A DNA stretch of 64,000 nt, from positions 1 through 64,000 of the forward strand of contig CAJUEO010000004.1 in NCBI GenBank assembly GCA_910585685.1, in the 5' to 3' direction. Source of the stretch: an uncultured Christensenella sp. (GTDB lineage Bacteria; Bacillota; Clostridia; Christensenellales; Borkfalkiaceae). Made by a program: the position numbers and the translations under genes. Positions 1-8,175 of the stretch are shown here, one piece after another (the stretch's first letter is position 1; each line of letters begins with the position of its first letter). The notes below the pieces were generated by a model. The model saw only the letters and a program-made list of their open reading frames with translations. It was not told where the DNA came from and made no database searches.

Positions 1-3
1 CTT

Positions 4-105
4 TTATTGTACTTCTTCTTTTTTATCTTTCTCTTCTATGCAGTTGTCAATCTTCGCAGGTTTCTCTTCCAAAGTATGCTTGCGCATTTTTTGAAAGAAA
101 AACAT
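4..105 (-). CDS. Putative 33-residue micro-protein, unknown function
   Basis: A complete short frame begins MFFFQKMRKHTLEEK and ends in a run of Lys and Glu (EEKDKKEEVQ). It is not similar to anything I recognise: a short aromatic start, then a highly charged, probably disordered tail with one Cys. No Shine-Dalgarno is visible, and the ATG sits two bases beyond a 5' hairpin. What supports it as a gene is the consensus promoter just upstream (130-158) whose start site falls at the hairpin. An in-frame TAA upstream bounds the frame, although a TTG three codons earlier is also possible. It may be a peptide or simply the 5' part of an RNA leader continuing off the window edge. Confidence 0.4.
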   Translation of the reverse strand: MFFFQKMRKHTLEEKPAKIDNCIEEKDKKEEVQ

Positions 106-106
106 C

Positions 107-158
107 GCTGTCAAACCGACAGCTTTTGTATCTTAACACACTGTGTAAATTATGTCAA
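107..158 (-). promoter_or_regulatory. Promoter TTGACA-17-TAAGAT and 5' hairpin of the micro-gene
   Basis: Read on the minus strand, TTGACA (153-158) and TAAGAT (130-135) are separated by 17 nt. The predicted start near 123 coincides with a perfect 6-bp hairpin, GCTGTC-ggttt-GACAGC (107-123), which ends one base before the ATG. A hairpin at the extreme 5' end is typical of RNA stabilisers or of leaders that gate ribosome access. Confidence 0.65.
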
Positions 159-243
159 GCAATTTTTACAAAATAATTGAAATTTTTTAAATTAATGATT
201 ATTGCTTGCGATACGACAAGCAATTAATTAAGGAATATCTATT

Positions 244-1011
244 CTATAATATATATATTAATTCTTTAACGTACTCAATGCAATGTTTTAGTCTGTCCTT
301 ATCTGCGCCTTTAACCGTATCAATTATCAAACTGCCGTCAAAGCCGCCGTCATATAATTTTTGCAATATATCTTTAAAGTTTAAACAGCCTTCACCCGGC
401 AAACAAATTTTGCCTGATTTATCCGCATCGGAGATACGCACCGCAGCAATTGCCCCCGACATATGTGCCAGATACATGCCAATCGGATAGCCTGCTGCGC
501 GAGCTTCCGCCATATTTAAAACACCCCAAAGCGAAGGAACGCGCTCCTTTATTTTGCTAAAAGTTTCAGGCTTCGAATATATGCCGCAATGTGAATTTTC
601 AAGCAAAATATTGACACCGTAGCTCGCGCAAAAATCATAAGTTTCGCGCACAGCCCCACTAATGCAGTCGATATTTATCTCATCAAAGCAAGTTCCGCGA
701 AAAATGTAATTATCCGCACCCAAAATTTTTGCCGAACGCAAAATTTGGTCAAACCAATATAAGCCGTCTCCGCGTACGCGTCGCGACGAGCTAAACATAT
801 TTACCTCGAAATTGAGTGAAAAACCACGCACGAAAGGCACGTCAACACCGCATATATTGGGGGCAATCGACTTTGCAAACTCGGGACGGTATTCGTAAAA
901 GGTTTTTAAATAAACTTCCGCCGTATCTACACCAAGCTCGCGCAAGCTGCTAAGTGCGCCTTCCGTTTCGCAACAGTCTTTTAAATTTTCCGTCGATATC
1001 GCTACTTTCAT
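244..1011 (-). CDS. Sugar phosphate isomerase/epimerase-like TIM-barrel protein
   Basis: The 255-residue protein has the layout of the xylose-isomerase-like TIM barrel family (AP endonuclease 2 superfamily). Visible signs are the metal-ligand region NILLENSHCG with Glu138, the stretch VRISDADK followed by LPGEGCLNF at 191-212, which matches the usual late-barrel ligand strand and loop, and a closing strand LIID near 228-231 where relatives normally carry a Glu. The substrate cannot be inferred. The gene is monocistronic. The start is ATG at 1011 with no Shine-Dalgarno; the promoter -10 box lies only 6 nt upstream, so the mRNA is probably leaderless. An unusual feature is the Asp in place of the last Glu ligand. 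Confidence 0.75.
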   Translation of the reverse strand: MKVAISTENLKDCCETEGALSSLRELGVDTAEVYLKTFYEYRPEFAKSIAPNICGVDVPFVRGFSLNFEVNMFSSSRRVRGDGLYWFDQILRSAKILGADNYIFRGTCFDEINIDCISGAVRETYDFCASYGVNILLENSHCGIYSKPETFSKIKERVPSLWGVLNMAEARAAGYPIGMYLAHMSGAIAAVRISDADKSGKICLPGEGCLNFKDILQKLYDGGFDGSLIIDTVKGADKDRLKHCIEYVKELIYIL

Positions 1012-1017
1012 AGTTCA

Positions 1018-1046
1018 AGTATAGCATATGTACGGGGCAATTGCAA
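1018..1046 (-). promoter_or_regulatory. Promoter TTGCAA-17-TATACT, leaderless geometry
   Basis: On the minus strand TTGCAA (1041-1046) is followed after 17 nt by TATACT (1018-1023), preceded by TG in the extended -10 position. Exactly 6 nt (TGAACT) separate the -10 from the ATG at 1011, so transcription should start at or next to the initiation codon. Confidence 0.6.
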
Positions 1047-1076
1047 TAGGCAATTTAAAATATCGCTTTGTTATTG

Positions 1077-1427
1077 TCAACAGAGTTGCCCTGTCTGTTC
1101 GGTAAAGTATTTAGATAATGAATATGTAATTTCGCGGTCGGCTATGTTGGATATTGGCGCCAGAGGAAATGCTATTGCCGAGGATTGCTCGTTTTGAGTT
1201 GTAAAGCCGACGTCGGGCTCGAAAGTTTGCGATTGGTTTTGATTTGCGGAGCCTGTGAACTGCTTAACAACGTTTAAAACGCCCGTCAGTTCTTCGGCGC
1301 TTTTAAGCGCCTGCTTTACCTCTTCCCCTCCGAAAGTTTCGAGCATAGGCGCGACTTCGGATATAAGCTTTTGAGTATCGCCTTTACCGCCGTACAGTAA
1401 AAGCGCAAGAATAATTAAAAGTTGCAT
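1077..1427 (-). CDS. Hypothetical protein with N-terminal hydrophobic segment
   Basis: I do not recognise this 116-residue protein. It begins with a short hydrophobic stretch (MQLLIILALLLYGG) that could be a signal anchor, then an amphipathic region rich in Glu, Lys and Val (about 20-55), a polar Asn/Gln linker (60-80) and a C-terminus ending in Cys. It is transcribed divergently from the 97-residue protein at 1478, about 50 bp away, and the two may share a control region. AAGGA precedes the ATG by about 10 nt, which supports translation. Confidence 0.55.
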   Translation of the reverse strand: MQLLIILALLLYGGKGDTQKLISEVAPMLETFGGEEVKQALKSAEELTGVLNVVKQFTGSANQNQSQTFEPDVGFTTQNEQSSAIAFPLAPISNIADREITYSLSKYFTEQTGQLC

Positions 1428-1477
1428 AATTTAAGTTCCTTGCATATTTTGATAATAACATTATATGCGGAGTTGTT

Positions 1478-1771
1478 ATGAAAGATTTTAAAAGTTACTC
1501 AAACGAACACCCAAACGAAAAGCCGCCTGAAAAATCTCAAACGGAATACAACAACACGGTGGAGCTTGCCAAAGTTTTGACAAGGGCAATGAACGGCAAA
1601 TCAGAGGGACAAATTTTACATACGATAATTTCAGAAGCCGAGCGAGGCAAACGCGACGGTTCGCTTTCAAACGAGGATTTAGATAATTTTTACAATGCGC
1701 TTTCACCGATGCTTGACGGTTTTAAAAAGCGGAAGTTAAAAGAAGTTATCACAAGATTGAAAAGTATTTAA
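1478..1771 (+). CDS. Hypothetical small soluble protein
   Basis: This 97-residue, strongly charged and largely helical protein has a disordered Pro/Glu/Lys-rich N-terminus (residues 1-25) and a C-terminal helical part with the pattern AERGKRDGSLSNEDLDNFYNAL. It has no transmembrane segment and no motif I can name. GGAG sits 6 nt before the ATG, and a strong terminator follows directly after the stop. It pairs divergently with the 116-residue hypothetical and may act with it, which is inference from position only. Confidence 0.6.
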   Translation: MKDFKSYSNEHPNEKPPEKSQTEYNNTVELAKVLTRAMNGKSEGQILHTIISEAERGKRDGSLSNEDLDNFYNALSPMLDGFKKRKLKEVITRLKSI

Positions 1772-1772
1772 T

Positions 1773-1805
1773 AATACGCCCGTGGCATTTAGCCACGGGC
1801 GTATT
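1773..1805. terminator. Bidirectional terminator
   Basis: A perfect 14-bp stem (AATACGCCCGTGGC and its complement) closes a 5-nt loop between two convergent genes. It can end transcription from both sides; the minus-strand gene stops at its very edge. Confidence 0.8.
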
Positions 1806-2915
1806 CTATACCATTCGTTTAACCGCATCTATAAATAATTTACATTCGTTTAAGGTATTGAAAGGGGACAGTGAAGCGCGTATAATACCTTCGCTTGACA
1901 GCGCGTTGTGCATTTTAGGCGCGCAATGCAGACCTCCGCGTACACAGATATCAAACCTTTCGGATAATGTATAAGCCGCCATTTCGGACTGCATATTTGA
2001 CAGATTGAACGCCACAATTCCGAAAGCATTTGGCTTTGAATAGAGCTTTACTCCATCGATTTTAGCAAGATTTTCCAAGAGATATTCGGTCATTTTAGTA
2101 AGTGACTGTATATGCTGCGACATATTTGTCTGCAAATACAGCGCACCTTCCCCGAGAGAAATTATAGCCGGATAGCTCAGAGTTCCGCTTTCAAGCGCGT
2201 CCGGATAAAAATCCGGCATATTTAAATTGTTACTTTCGCTGCCCGTGCCGCCGAACATAACGGGCTTGGGATCAAACCTCTCGGAAAACAGCAGCGCGCC
2301 GCTACCCTGAATACCCAGCATTCCCTTATGCCCGGCCACTGCAAGCGCGTCGATACCAAGCGCACGCATATCTATATCTAAATGTCCGCAAGCCTGAGCG
2401 CCGTCGCAAATCAACAATACGTTGTCTGGAATATTTTTACGCACCTCTTTGATTTCAGGCGCAGTGCCCGTAACGTTTGAAGCGAGCGTGAGTATTACGG
2501 CTTTGGTATTTGAAGTAACTTGCGAGTAAAGCGCCGCCATATCAATTTCCCCGTTTTGAGACAACGGCGCATAGCTTACCTTTACTCCGTAATTTTTCAA
2601 ATATTCCAAAGGTCGAAGTACGGAATTGTGTTCGGCAACCGTTGTTACAACTTCGTCACCGCTGCCTATGCCGCCGAGTATGGCAATATTGAGAGCCTCG
2701 GTACAGTTTTTTGTAAATATCACCCTGTCATAGCTATAGCCGCCGAAAAACTCGCAAAGTATTCTACGACAACTATACACCCGTTCAAGACAGGCAAGCG
2801 ACAATTTGTGTCCGCTTCGTCCGGGGTTTGCGCAAAACTCAAGCGCGGTTTTAGTTGCCGAAACTACGTTAGATGGCTTGAACCCACCCGTTGCGGCATT
2901 ATCGAAATATATCAT
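1806..2915 (-). CDS. Cysteine desulfurase family aminotransferase class V
   Basis: About 369 residues with the class V PLP fold: N-terminal IYFDNAATGG, the nucleotide-like TKNCTEALN loop, AEHNSVLRPL, CDGAQACGH, and AVAGHKGMLG carrying the PLP-binding Lys. The region GLHCAPK near 350 supplies the Cys expected of desulfurases. The overall features resemble the EF2568-type subfamily that accompanies selenium/sulfur trafficking genes. I place the start at 2915 because GGAGG lies 8 nt upstream of that ATG and would otherwise fall inside the coding sequence of a longer frame starting at 2933. Divergently oriented to a DUF3343 gene, a known neighbour of this subfamily. Confidence 0.85.
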   Translation of the reverse strand: MIYFDNAATGGFKPSNVVSATKTALEFCANPGRSGHKLSLACLERVYSCRRILCEFFGGYSYDRVIFTKNCTEALNIAILGGIGSGDEVVTTVAEHNSVLRPLEYLKNYGVKVSYAPLSQNGEIDMAALYSQVTSNTKAVILTLASNVTGTAPEIKEVRKNIPDNVLLICDGAQACGHLDIDMRALGIDALAVAGHKGMLGIQGSGALLFSERFDPKPVMFGGTGSESNNLNMPDFYPDALESGTLSYPAIISLGEGALYLQTNMSQHIQSLTKMTEYLLENLAKIDGVKLYSKPNAFGIVAFNLSNMQSEMAAYTLSERFDICVRGGLHCAPKMHNALSSEGIIRASLSPFNTLNECKLFIDAVKRMV

Positions 2916-2955
2916 AATTTTTTCCTCCGTCATATTATATAATATTCCAACTTTT

Positions 2956-2978
2956 ATATTCCGTGAATTTAACGGAAT
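2956..2978. promoter_or_regulatory. Inverted repeat in divergent intergenic region (possible operator)
   Basis: ATTCCGT and ACGGAAT flank a 7-nt spacer between the divergent desulfurase-like and DUF3343 genes. It could be an operator shared by both promoters or a leader hairpin. No regulator is identifiable. Confidence 0.35.
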
Positions 2979-3013
2979 AGTAAATCGCGCTTTGCGCGTT
3001 TAGGTACACAAAT

Positions 3014-3274
3014 ATGACTGAAATACTTGCAGTGTTCCGCTCGAGAGCGCAAGCCGCAGACTGCAACTCGAGGCTGAAAATGAACGGAATAAACGCAATT
3101 TTAATTAACACCCCAAAAGAAGCCAATGTTGGCTGCGGACTTTCCCTCAAAATTCCGAAAAATTTGCTGCCGAGGGCAAAACAAATTATTGCCGGAGCAA
3201 GATATTCCGCATTCTACGGATTTTTCGTTATGAAATCGCTTTACGGAAGAACGTTTTTAAGCAGAACCAATTAA
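3014..3274 (+). CDS. DUF3343 putative sulfur/selenium carrier-like protein
   Basis: The 86-residue protein matches the small DUF3343 family: an N-terminal ILAVFRSRAQA strand-helix and the diagnostic GCGLSLKI segment near residue 42, whose Cys is the proposed carrier site. DUF3343 proteins are described as putative Se/S carriers and often sit beside class V desulfurases, as here. The C-terminus (AFYGFFVMKS onward) is longer than the minimal domain. No classical Shine-Dalgarno is evident before the ATG. Its role in sulfur or selenium delivery is inferred from family and neighbour. Confidence 0.75.
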   Translation: MTEILAVFRSRAQAADCNSRLKMNGINAILINTPKEANVGCGLSLKIPKNLLPRAKQIIAGARYSAFYGFFVMKSLYGRTFLSRTN

Positions 3275-3310
3275 CTTGATTTTATTTGCCGCTTATGATA
3301 AAATTGAATT

Positions 3311-3937
3311 ATGGAACAAAAGAACATAGCAATTTTAAACGAACTTGCAAGCCTTTACCCCTATGCAAAACCGGCGCTTGAATTTAACTCGGCTTACGAG
3401 TTGCTTGTTGCGGTAATTCTTTCCGCACAGTGCACCGACGAGAGAGTAAATAAAGTTACAAAGGTGTTGTTCGAAAAGCACAACACCCCTTTTTCAATGC
3501 TTGAACTCAGTCAAGCCGAGCTTGAAAAATATATATATTCATGTGGGTTTTACCACAACAAGGCGGCACACATTCTTTCTGCCTCCAAAGACATTATAGA
3601 AAAGTTCGGCGGAAACGTTCCCGACAACCTCGAAGAGTTGCGAACGCTTGCCGGAGTAGGACGCAAGACGGCAAACGTAGTTTATGCCGTAGGGTTCGGC
3701 GGTGACGCAATTGCGGTTGATACGCACGTTTTTAGGGTTTCAAACAGATTGGGACTTGCAGAGGGTAAAACGCCCGATAAAGTCGAGGACGGGCTGTGCA
3801 ACGCTATTCCGAAAGATATGTGGTCGAAAGCGCACCACTACCTTATCTATCACGGCAGACAGGTTTGCCACTCGCAAAAGCCAGACTGCGCAAACTGTAC
3901 ATTAAAAAACTATTGTAAATATTTTAACAATCTGTAA
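3311..3937 (+). CDS. nth: Endonuclease III (DNA glycosylase/AP lyase)
   Basis: Removes oxidised pyrimidines and cleaves AP sites in base excision repair. The 208-residue protein shows the helix-hairpin-helix LAGVGRKTANVV (113-124) with catalytic Lys119, the catalytic Asp137 in VDTHVFRVSNRL, and the C-terminal 4Fe-4S loop with Cys spacing 6-2-5 (CHSQKPDC, NC, NYC). Length matches the family. It follows the DUF3343 gene by 36 bp on the same strand and could be cotranscribed; a strong terminator follows. Confidence 0.96.
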   Translation: MEQKNIAILNELASLYPYAKPALEFNSAYELLVAVILSAQCTDERVNKVTKVLFEKHNTPFSMLELSQAELEKYIYSCGFYHNKAAHILSASKDIIEKFGGNVPDNLEELRTLAGVGRKTANVVYAVGFGGDAIAVDTHVFRVSNRLGLAEGKTPDKVEDGLCNAIPKDMWSKAHHYLIYHGRQVCHSQKPDCANCTLKNYCKYFNNL

Positions 3938-3940
3938 AAT

Positions 3941-3970
3941 AAAAGCTCGGACTTATCGTCCGAGCTTTTT
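3941..3970. terminator. Bidirectional terminator between nth and tuf
   Basis: A 12-bp stem AAAAGCTCGGAC/GTCCGAGCTTTT with a 5-nt loop and T-tract follows nth; A-tracts on the left make it work for tuf on the minus strand too. Confidence 0.85.
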
Positions 3971-3983
3971 AAATTTTTTTAAA

Positions 3984-5195
3984 TTAAAGTACCTTTACAA
4001 TCGTACCCGAACCAACGGTTCTGCCGCCTTCACGGATAGCGAAACGAAGCTTTTCTTCAACTGCAACGGGCTTGATGAGCTCAACGCTGATTTCAACGTT
4101 ATCGCCGGGCATAACCATTTCTACGCCTGCGGGGAGTTCGATAGAACCGGTAACGTCGGTAGTTCTGATGAAGAACTGAGGACGATAGTGATTGAAGAAA
4201 GGTGTGTGACGGCCGCCCTCGTCTGCTTTAAGAACGTAAACCTGTGCGGTGAACTTAGTAGCAGTTTTAACGGTGCCGGGTTTAGCGATAACCTGACCCT
4301 TTTCGATACCCTTTCTGTCGATACCACGAAGAAGTGCGCCTACGTTGAAGCCTGCGATAGCTTCGTCAACGCTCTTGTGGAACATTTCAAGACCGGTAAT
4401 AACGGTGGAAACGGGCTTTTCGATAAGTCCTACGATTTCAGCGGGGTCACCGACGTGCGCGGTACCTCTCTCTACTCTGCCGGTTGCAACGGTGCCGCGG
4501 CCGGAAATGGTGAATACGTCCTCGACGGGAAGAAGGAAGGGCTTCGCCGTATCTCTTTCGGGAGTGGGGATGAAGCTGTCGATGGTATCCATAAGGTCAA
4601 GAATGCACTTGCACTCGGGAGCCGCAAGAACTTCTGCATCGGGGCAGCCCGAGGAAGCCTTTTCAAGAGCTTTAAGAGCCGAACCTCTGATGATGGGGCA
4701 ATCTTTGAAGCCCTGAGCTTCAAGGGTGTCCGTAATTTCCATTTCAACGAGCTCGAGAAGTTCGGGGTCGTCCATCTGGTCGCACTTGTTGAGGAATACA
4801 ACGATATAGGGAACGCCTACCTGACGGGAAAGCAGAATGTGCTCTCTTGTCTGGGGCATGGGACCGTCGGTTGCTGCAACTACGAGAATTGCACCGTCCA
4901 TCTGTGCAGCACCCGTAATCATGTTTTTAACGTAGTCTGCGTGTCCCGGGCAGTCAACGTGAGCATAGTGACGTTTTTCAGTCTGATACTCAACGTGTGC
5001 CGTGTTAATTGTTATACCACGAGCCTTCTCCTCGGGAGCCTTATCGATCTCGTCGTATTTCATTTTCTCTGCCTGACCTTTGCACGCCATTACCATAGTG
5101 ATAGCTGCGGTCAGAGTGGTCTTACCGTGGTCAACGTGTCCGATTGTACCAATGTTGACGTGCGGTTTGCTGTTGTCGTACTTAGCCTTTGCCAT
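3984..5195 (-). CDS. tuf: Elongation factor Tu
   Basis: GTPase that brings aminoacyl-tRNA to the ribosome. The 403-residue protein carries the P-loop GHVDHGKT (19-26), switch I RGITIN, DCPGH, NKCD and SALK nucleotide-binding motifs, then both beta-barrel domains. It is several residues longer than usual because of a Cys-containing insertion after SALKALE (KASSGCPDAEVLAAPECKC), near the end of the G domain. The gene has its own promoter and a roughly 100-nt leader, although it lies downstream of fusA in the normal str order. The purine-rich AAGGAG is close to the ATG. Confidence 0.98.
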   Translation of the reverse strand: MAKAKYDNSKPHVNIGTIGHVDHGKTTLTAAITMVMACKGQAEKMKYDEIDKAPEEKARGITINTAHVEYQTEKRHYAHVDCPGHADYVKNMITGAAQMDGAILVVAATDGPMPQTREHILLSRQVGVPYIVVFLNKCDQMDDPELLELVEMEITDTLEAQGFKDCPIIRGSALKALEKASSGCPDAEVLAAPECKCILDLMDTIDSFIPTPERDTAKPFLLPVEDVFTISGRGTVATGRVERGTAHVGDPAEIVGLIEKPVSTVITGLEMFHKSVDEAIAGFNVGALLRGIDRKGIEKGQVIAKPGTVKTATKFTAQVYVLKADEGGRHTPFFNHYRPQFFIRTTDVTGSIELPAGVEMVMPGDNVEISVELIKPVAVEEKLRFAIREGGRTVGSGTIVKVL

Positions 5196-5311
5196 TTTTG
5201 TTTCTCCTTGATTTATATTTTTTTATAAAAATGATAACTTCCGTCTGACAGACGTCGCAGCTATCTATCATTATTGCTGCTATTTGCGCGTTTTTTTAAC
5301 GCTTTGCCTAT

Positions 5312-5340
5312 ATTATATATTAAATGTATAAAAAAGACAA
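5312..5340 (-). promoter_or_regulatory. tuf promoter TTGTCT-17-TATAAT
   Basis: On the minus strand TTGTCT (5335-5340) and TATAAT (5312-5317) are 17 nt apart in the 243-bp fusA-tuf gap, giving tuf an independent transcript with a leader of about 110 nt. A hairpin with GCAAAATT arms near 5396-5432, just after fusA, may end part of the upstream transcription but lacks a good T-tract. Confidence 0.7.
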
Positions 5341-5438
5341 TTAAATTACGCGACTTTTTTAAAAAATTTGTGTGAACGCAACGTGTGCGATTTGCGCAAA
5401 ATTTCAAGCGAAATGCAGCCTGAATTTTGCAAATATAG

Positions 5439-7550
5439 TTAATTTTTCTTAGCGCGTTCGCCGATAACTTTTTCAGCTACCGACTTGGGAACTTCCGCAT
5501 AGTGGTCGAACTGCATTGTGAACTGTCCGCGTCCCTGCGTTCTCGAACGGAGGTCGGTTGCATAACCGAACATTTCGGAAAGAGGAACTTCTGCGTCTAC
5601 TACCTTTGCGCCGGCTCTGTCGTCCGTCGAAACGATAGTGCCGCGACGAGCGGTTACGTTACCCATAATATCACCGAAGTAGTCGTCGGGAGTGATGACT
5701 TCGACCTTCATAATCGGCTCTAACAGAACTGCCTTAGCCTTTGCCATACCGTCTTTAAAGCCCATCGAACCTGCAATCTGGAAAGCCATTTCCGAAGAGT
5801 CGACTTCGTGGTAGCTTCCGTCATAAACCTGAATTTTGAAGTCAACAACTTCATATCCTGCAAGGAAGCCGTTTCTTGCCGCGCCCTTGATACCCTTGTC
5901 GATAGCGGGAATATATTCCTTGGGAATAGAACCGCCGACAGTCAAGTCCTCAAAGACGTAGCCCGAGCCGGGCTCACCGGGAATTAAGTGAAGCTTGCAG
6001 TGTCCGTACTGACCTTTACCACCCGACTGACGCTTGTACATACCTTCGCAATCGACAGCCTGACGGATAGTTTCGCGGTATGCAACCTGAGGTGCACCGA
6101 CGTTTGCTTCGACTTTGAACTCTCTCAAAAGTCTGTCAACGATAATGTCGAGGTGAAGCTCACCCATTCCGGCAATGATTGTCTGACCTGTTTCCTGATC
6201 GGTATAGGTCTTGAAAGTGGGGTCTTCTTCGGCGAGCTTGATAAGCGCCATTGTCATTTTTTCCTGACCGGCCTTTGTCTTGGGCTCGATTGAAAGCTGA
6301 ATAACGGGATCGGAGAAAGTCATCTGCTCCAACACGATAGGATGCTTTTCATCGCAAAGCGTATCGCCCGTAGTCGTATCTTTAAGTCCTACGATAGCGC
6401 AGATATCACCCGAATAAACTCTGGGAATTTCCGTACGGGTATTTGCGTGCATCTGAACAAGACGGCCGACGCGCTCCTTCTTTCTCTTTGTCGAGTTATA
6501 GCAATAAGAACCCGACTCCAAAACGCCGGAGTATGCTCTGAAATATGCAAGACGGCCGACAAACGGGTCGGTTGCTATTTTGAAAGCAAGTCCCGAGAAA
6601 GGTGCGTCATCGGAAGTTTCTCTCTCCTCTTCCTTTTCGGTATCGGGGTTGATACCCTTAACGTGAGCTACGTCGACGGGGGAGGGAAGGAAGTCTATAA
6701 CCGCGTCCAAAAGCATCTGAACGCCCTTGTTTTTATATGACGAACCGCAGAGAACGGGCGTACACTTCATAGCGATAGTTGCCTTGCGCAAACCCTTTCT
6801 AATTTCGTCGGGAGTAAGTTCCATAGTTTCAAGGAACTTTTCCATAAGCTCGTCGTCACCCTCGGCAGCCGCTTCCATAACAGCCATATGCCCCTCTTCG
6901 GCAGCAGCTTTGAGTTCCTCGGGGATTTCGTCCCTGTGGTACTGCTTGCCGTCGTCGGAGTCGTAGATTTCAGCGTTCATTTCGATGAGGTCTACTATGC
7001 CCCTGAACGTATCTTCCTTACCGATGGGAATTTCGATGGGAACGGGGTTGGCGTTGAGCCTCTCCCTCATCATGCTTACGGCTCTGTCGAAGTTAGCGCC
7101 GTTGATATCCATTTTATTGACGTATGCGACGCGGGGAACCTTGTATTTGTCAGCCTGACGCCAAACGGTTTCGGACTGAGGCTCGACGCCGCCCTTGGCA
7201 CAGAACGTTGCAACAGCGCCGTCAAGTACGCGCAGCGAACGCTCGACTTCAACCGTGAAGTCAACGTGTCCCGGGGTGTCGATGATGTTTATCCTGCATT
7301 CATCCTTTTTGGAAAAACCCGTTCTTGTCCAATGGCAGGTAGTTGCCGCGGACGTAATTGTAATACCGCGCTCCTGTTCCTGAACCATCCAGTCCATTGT
7401 CGCGGTACCGTCGTGGGTTTCACCGATTTTGTGATTGATTCCGGTATAGAACAAAATACGCTCGGTAGTAGTCGTTTTGCCGGCGTCGATGTGCGCCATA
7501 ATACCGATATTTCTTGTATGCAATAAATCGTATTCTCTTGCCATAACCAC
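5439..7550 (-). CDS. fusA: Elongation factor G
   Basis: GTPase that drives translocation on the ribosome and, with RRF, ribosome recycling. The 703-residue protein has AHIDAGKTTTTERILFYTG (P-loop near 20-30), RGITITSAA, DTPGHVDF, NKMDINGAN, and the domain IV loop region GGSIPKEYIPAIDKG, in the usual order I to V. The start is ATG with GAGGTG 7 nt upstream; only 3 bp separate it from rpsG, so the two are translationally close. An alternative second ATG lies two codons later (MVMAREYD). Confidence 0.98.
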   Translation of the reverse strand: MVMAREYDLLHTRNIGIMAHIDAGKTTTTERILFYTGINHKIGETHDGTATMDWMVQEQERGITITSAATTCHWTRTGFSKKDECRINIIDTPGHVDFTVEVERSLRVLDGAVATFCAKGGVEPQSETVWRQADKYKVPRVAYVNKMDINGANFDRAVSMMRERLNANPVPIEIPIGKEDTFRGIVDLIEMNAEIYDSDDGKQYHRDEIPEELKAAAEEGHMAVMEAAAEGDDELMEKFLETMELTPDEIRKGLRKATIAMKCTPVLCGSSYKNKGVQMLLDAVIDFLPSPVDVAHVKGINPDTEKEEERETSDDAPFSGLAFKIATDPFVGRLAYFRAYSGVLESGSYCYNSTKRKKERVGRLVQMHANTRTEIPRVYSGDICAIVGLKDTTTGDTLCDEKHPIVLEQMTFSDPVIQLSIEPKTKAGQEKMTMALIKLAEEDPTFKTYTDQETGQTIIAGMGELHLDIIVDRLLREFKVEANVGAPQVAYRETIRQAVDCEGMYKRQSGGKGQYGHCKLHLIPGEPGSGYVFEDLTVGGSIPKEYIPAIDKGIKGAARNGFLAGYEVVDFKIQVYDGSYHEVDSSEMAFQIAGSMGFKDGMAKAKAVLLEPIMKVEVITPDDYFGDIMGNVTARRGTIVSTDDRAGAKVVDAEVPLSEMFGYATDLRSRTQGRGQFTMQFDHYAEVPKSVAEKVIGERAKKN

Positions 7551-7553
7551 CTC

Positions 7554-8024
7554 TTAGAAACGGAAGTGAGCAAACGCCTTGTTTGCTTCTGCCATTCTGT
7601 GTGTATCTTCCTTCTTTTTAACGGCGCCGCCGGTGTTGTTGTATGCGTCCATAAGCTCTGCCGCAAGCTTTGCGCTCATTTCGCGCTCGCTTCTCTTACG
7701 AGTAGCTATTACAAGCCAGCGAATTGCAAGCGTCTGACGTCTTTCAGGTCTAATTTCGATGGGAACCTGATAGTTTGCTCCGCCCACGCGCCTTGCTTTA
7801 ACTTCGAGTACGGGCATAATGTTGTTCATAGCCTGCTCGAAAATTTCCATAGCGTCTTTGCCGAGCTTCTCGCTCATAATGTTAAATGCGTCGTAAACGA
7901 TGTTCTGTGCCGTTCCGCGCTTACCGTCGTACATAATTTGGTTGACAAGCTTTGTTACAACCTTTGAATTGTACACGGGATCGGGTAAAACGTCCCTCTT
8001 GGGAACTCCGCCTCTCCTGGGCAT
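7554..8024 (-). CDS. rpsG: 30S ribosomal protein S7
   Basis: Primary 16S rRNA binder that organises the 30S head. At 156 residues it has the family length, with the N-terminal MPRRGGVPKRDVLPDP, the KVVTKLVNQIMYDGKRG helix and the C-terminal KKEDTHRMAEANKAFAHFRF. AGGAGG precedes the ATG. In E. coli S7 represses its operon by binding the rpsL-rpsG spacer; here that spacer is long (171 nt) and carries strong hairpins. Confidence 0.98.
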   Translation of the reverse strand: MPRRGGVPKRDVLPDPVYNSKVVTKLVNQIMYDGKRGTAQNIVYDAFNIMSEKLGKDAMEIFEQAMNNIMPVLEVKARRVGGANYQVPIEIRPERRQTLAIRWLVIATRKRSEREMSAKLAAELMDAYNNTGGAVKKKEDTHRMAEANKAFAHFRF

Positions 8025-8065
8025 AATAATATCCTCCTGTTGATTTTTAGGGTTAATTACCTTAA

Positions 8066-8175
8066 ATAAGCTAACGCTTGCCGCACTGCGGTAGCGTAAC
8101 TTCTCCGCTTCTTTAAGCGAATACTGCCTACTTTTAATCGGTCAAGGGTAAAGTGAAATACTCCGAAAAAGTAGG
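8066..8175 (-). promoter_or_regulatory. Structured rpsL-rpsG spacer, candidate S7 autoregulatory site
   Basis: Three hairpins can be read. CCTACTTTT (8127-8135) pairs with AAAAGTAGG (8167-8175), extended internally by TCGG (8138-8141) with CCGA (8163-8166). CGCTT/AAGCG (8106-8119) forms a small loop hairpin. A third imperfect stem with GCGG/CCGC at its tip spans about 8070-8099, next to the rpsG Shine-Dalgarno. The position corresponds to the known S7 repressor target of E. coli, but homology is not shown. Confidence 0.45.

Noticed and set aside
4188..5228. 346-codon open frame antisense to tuf
   Set aside because: It mirrors tuf codon bias; EF-Tu on the other strand is certain and the antisense frame has no ribosome site or recognisable domain.
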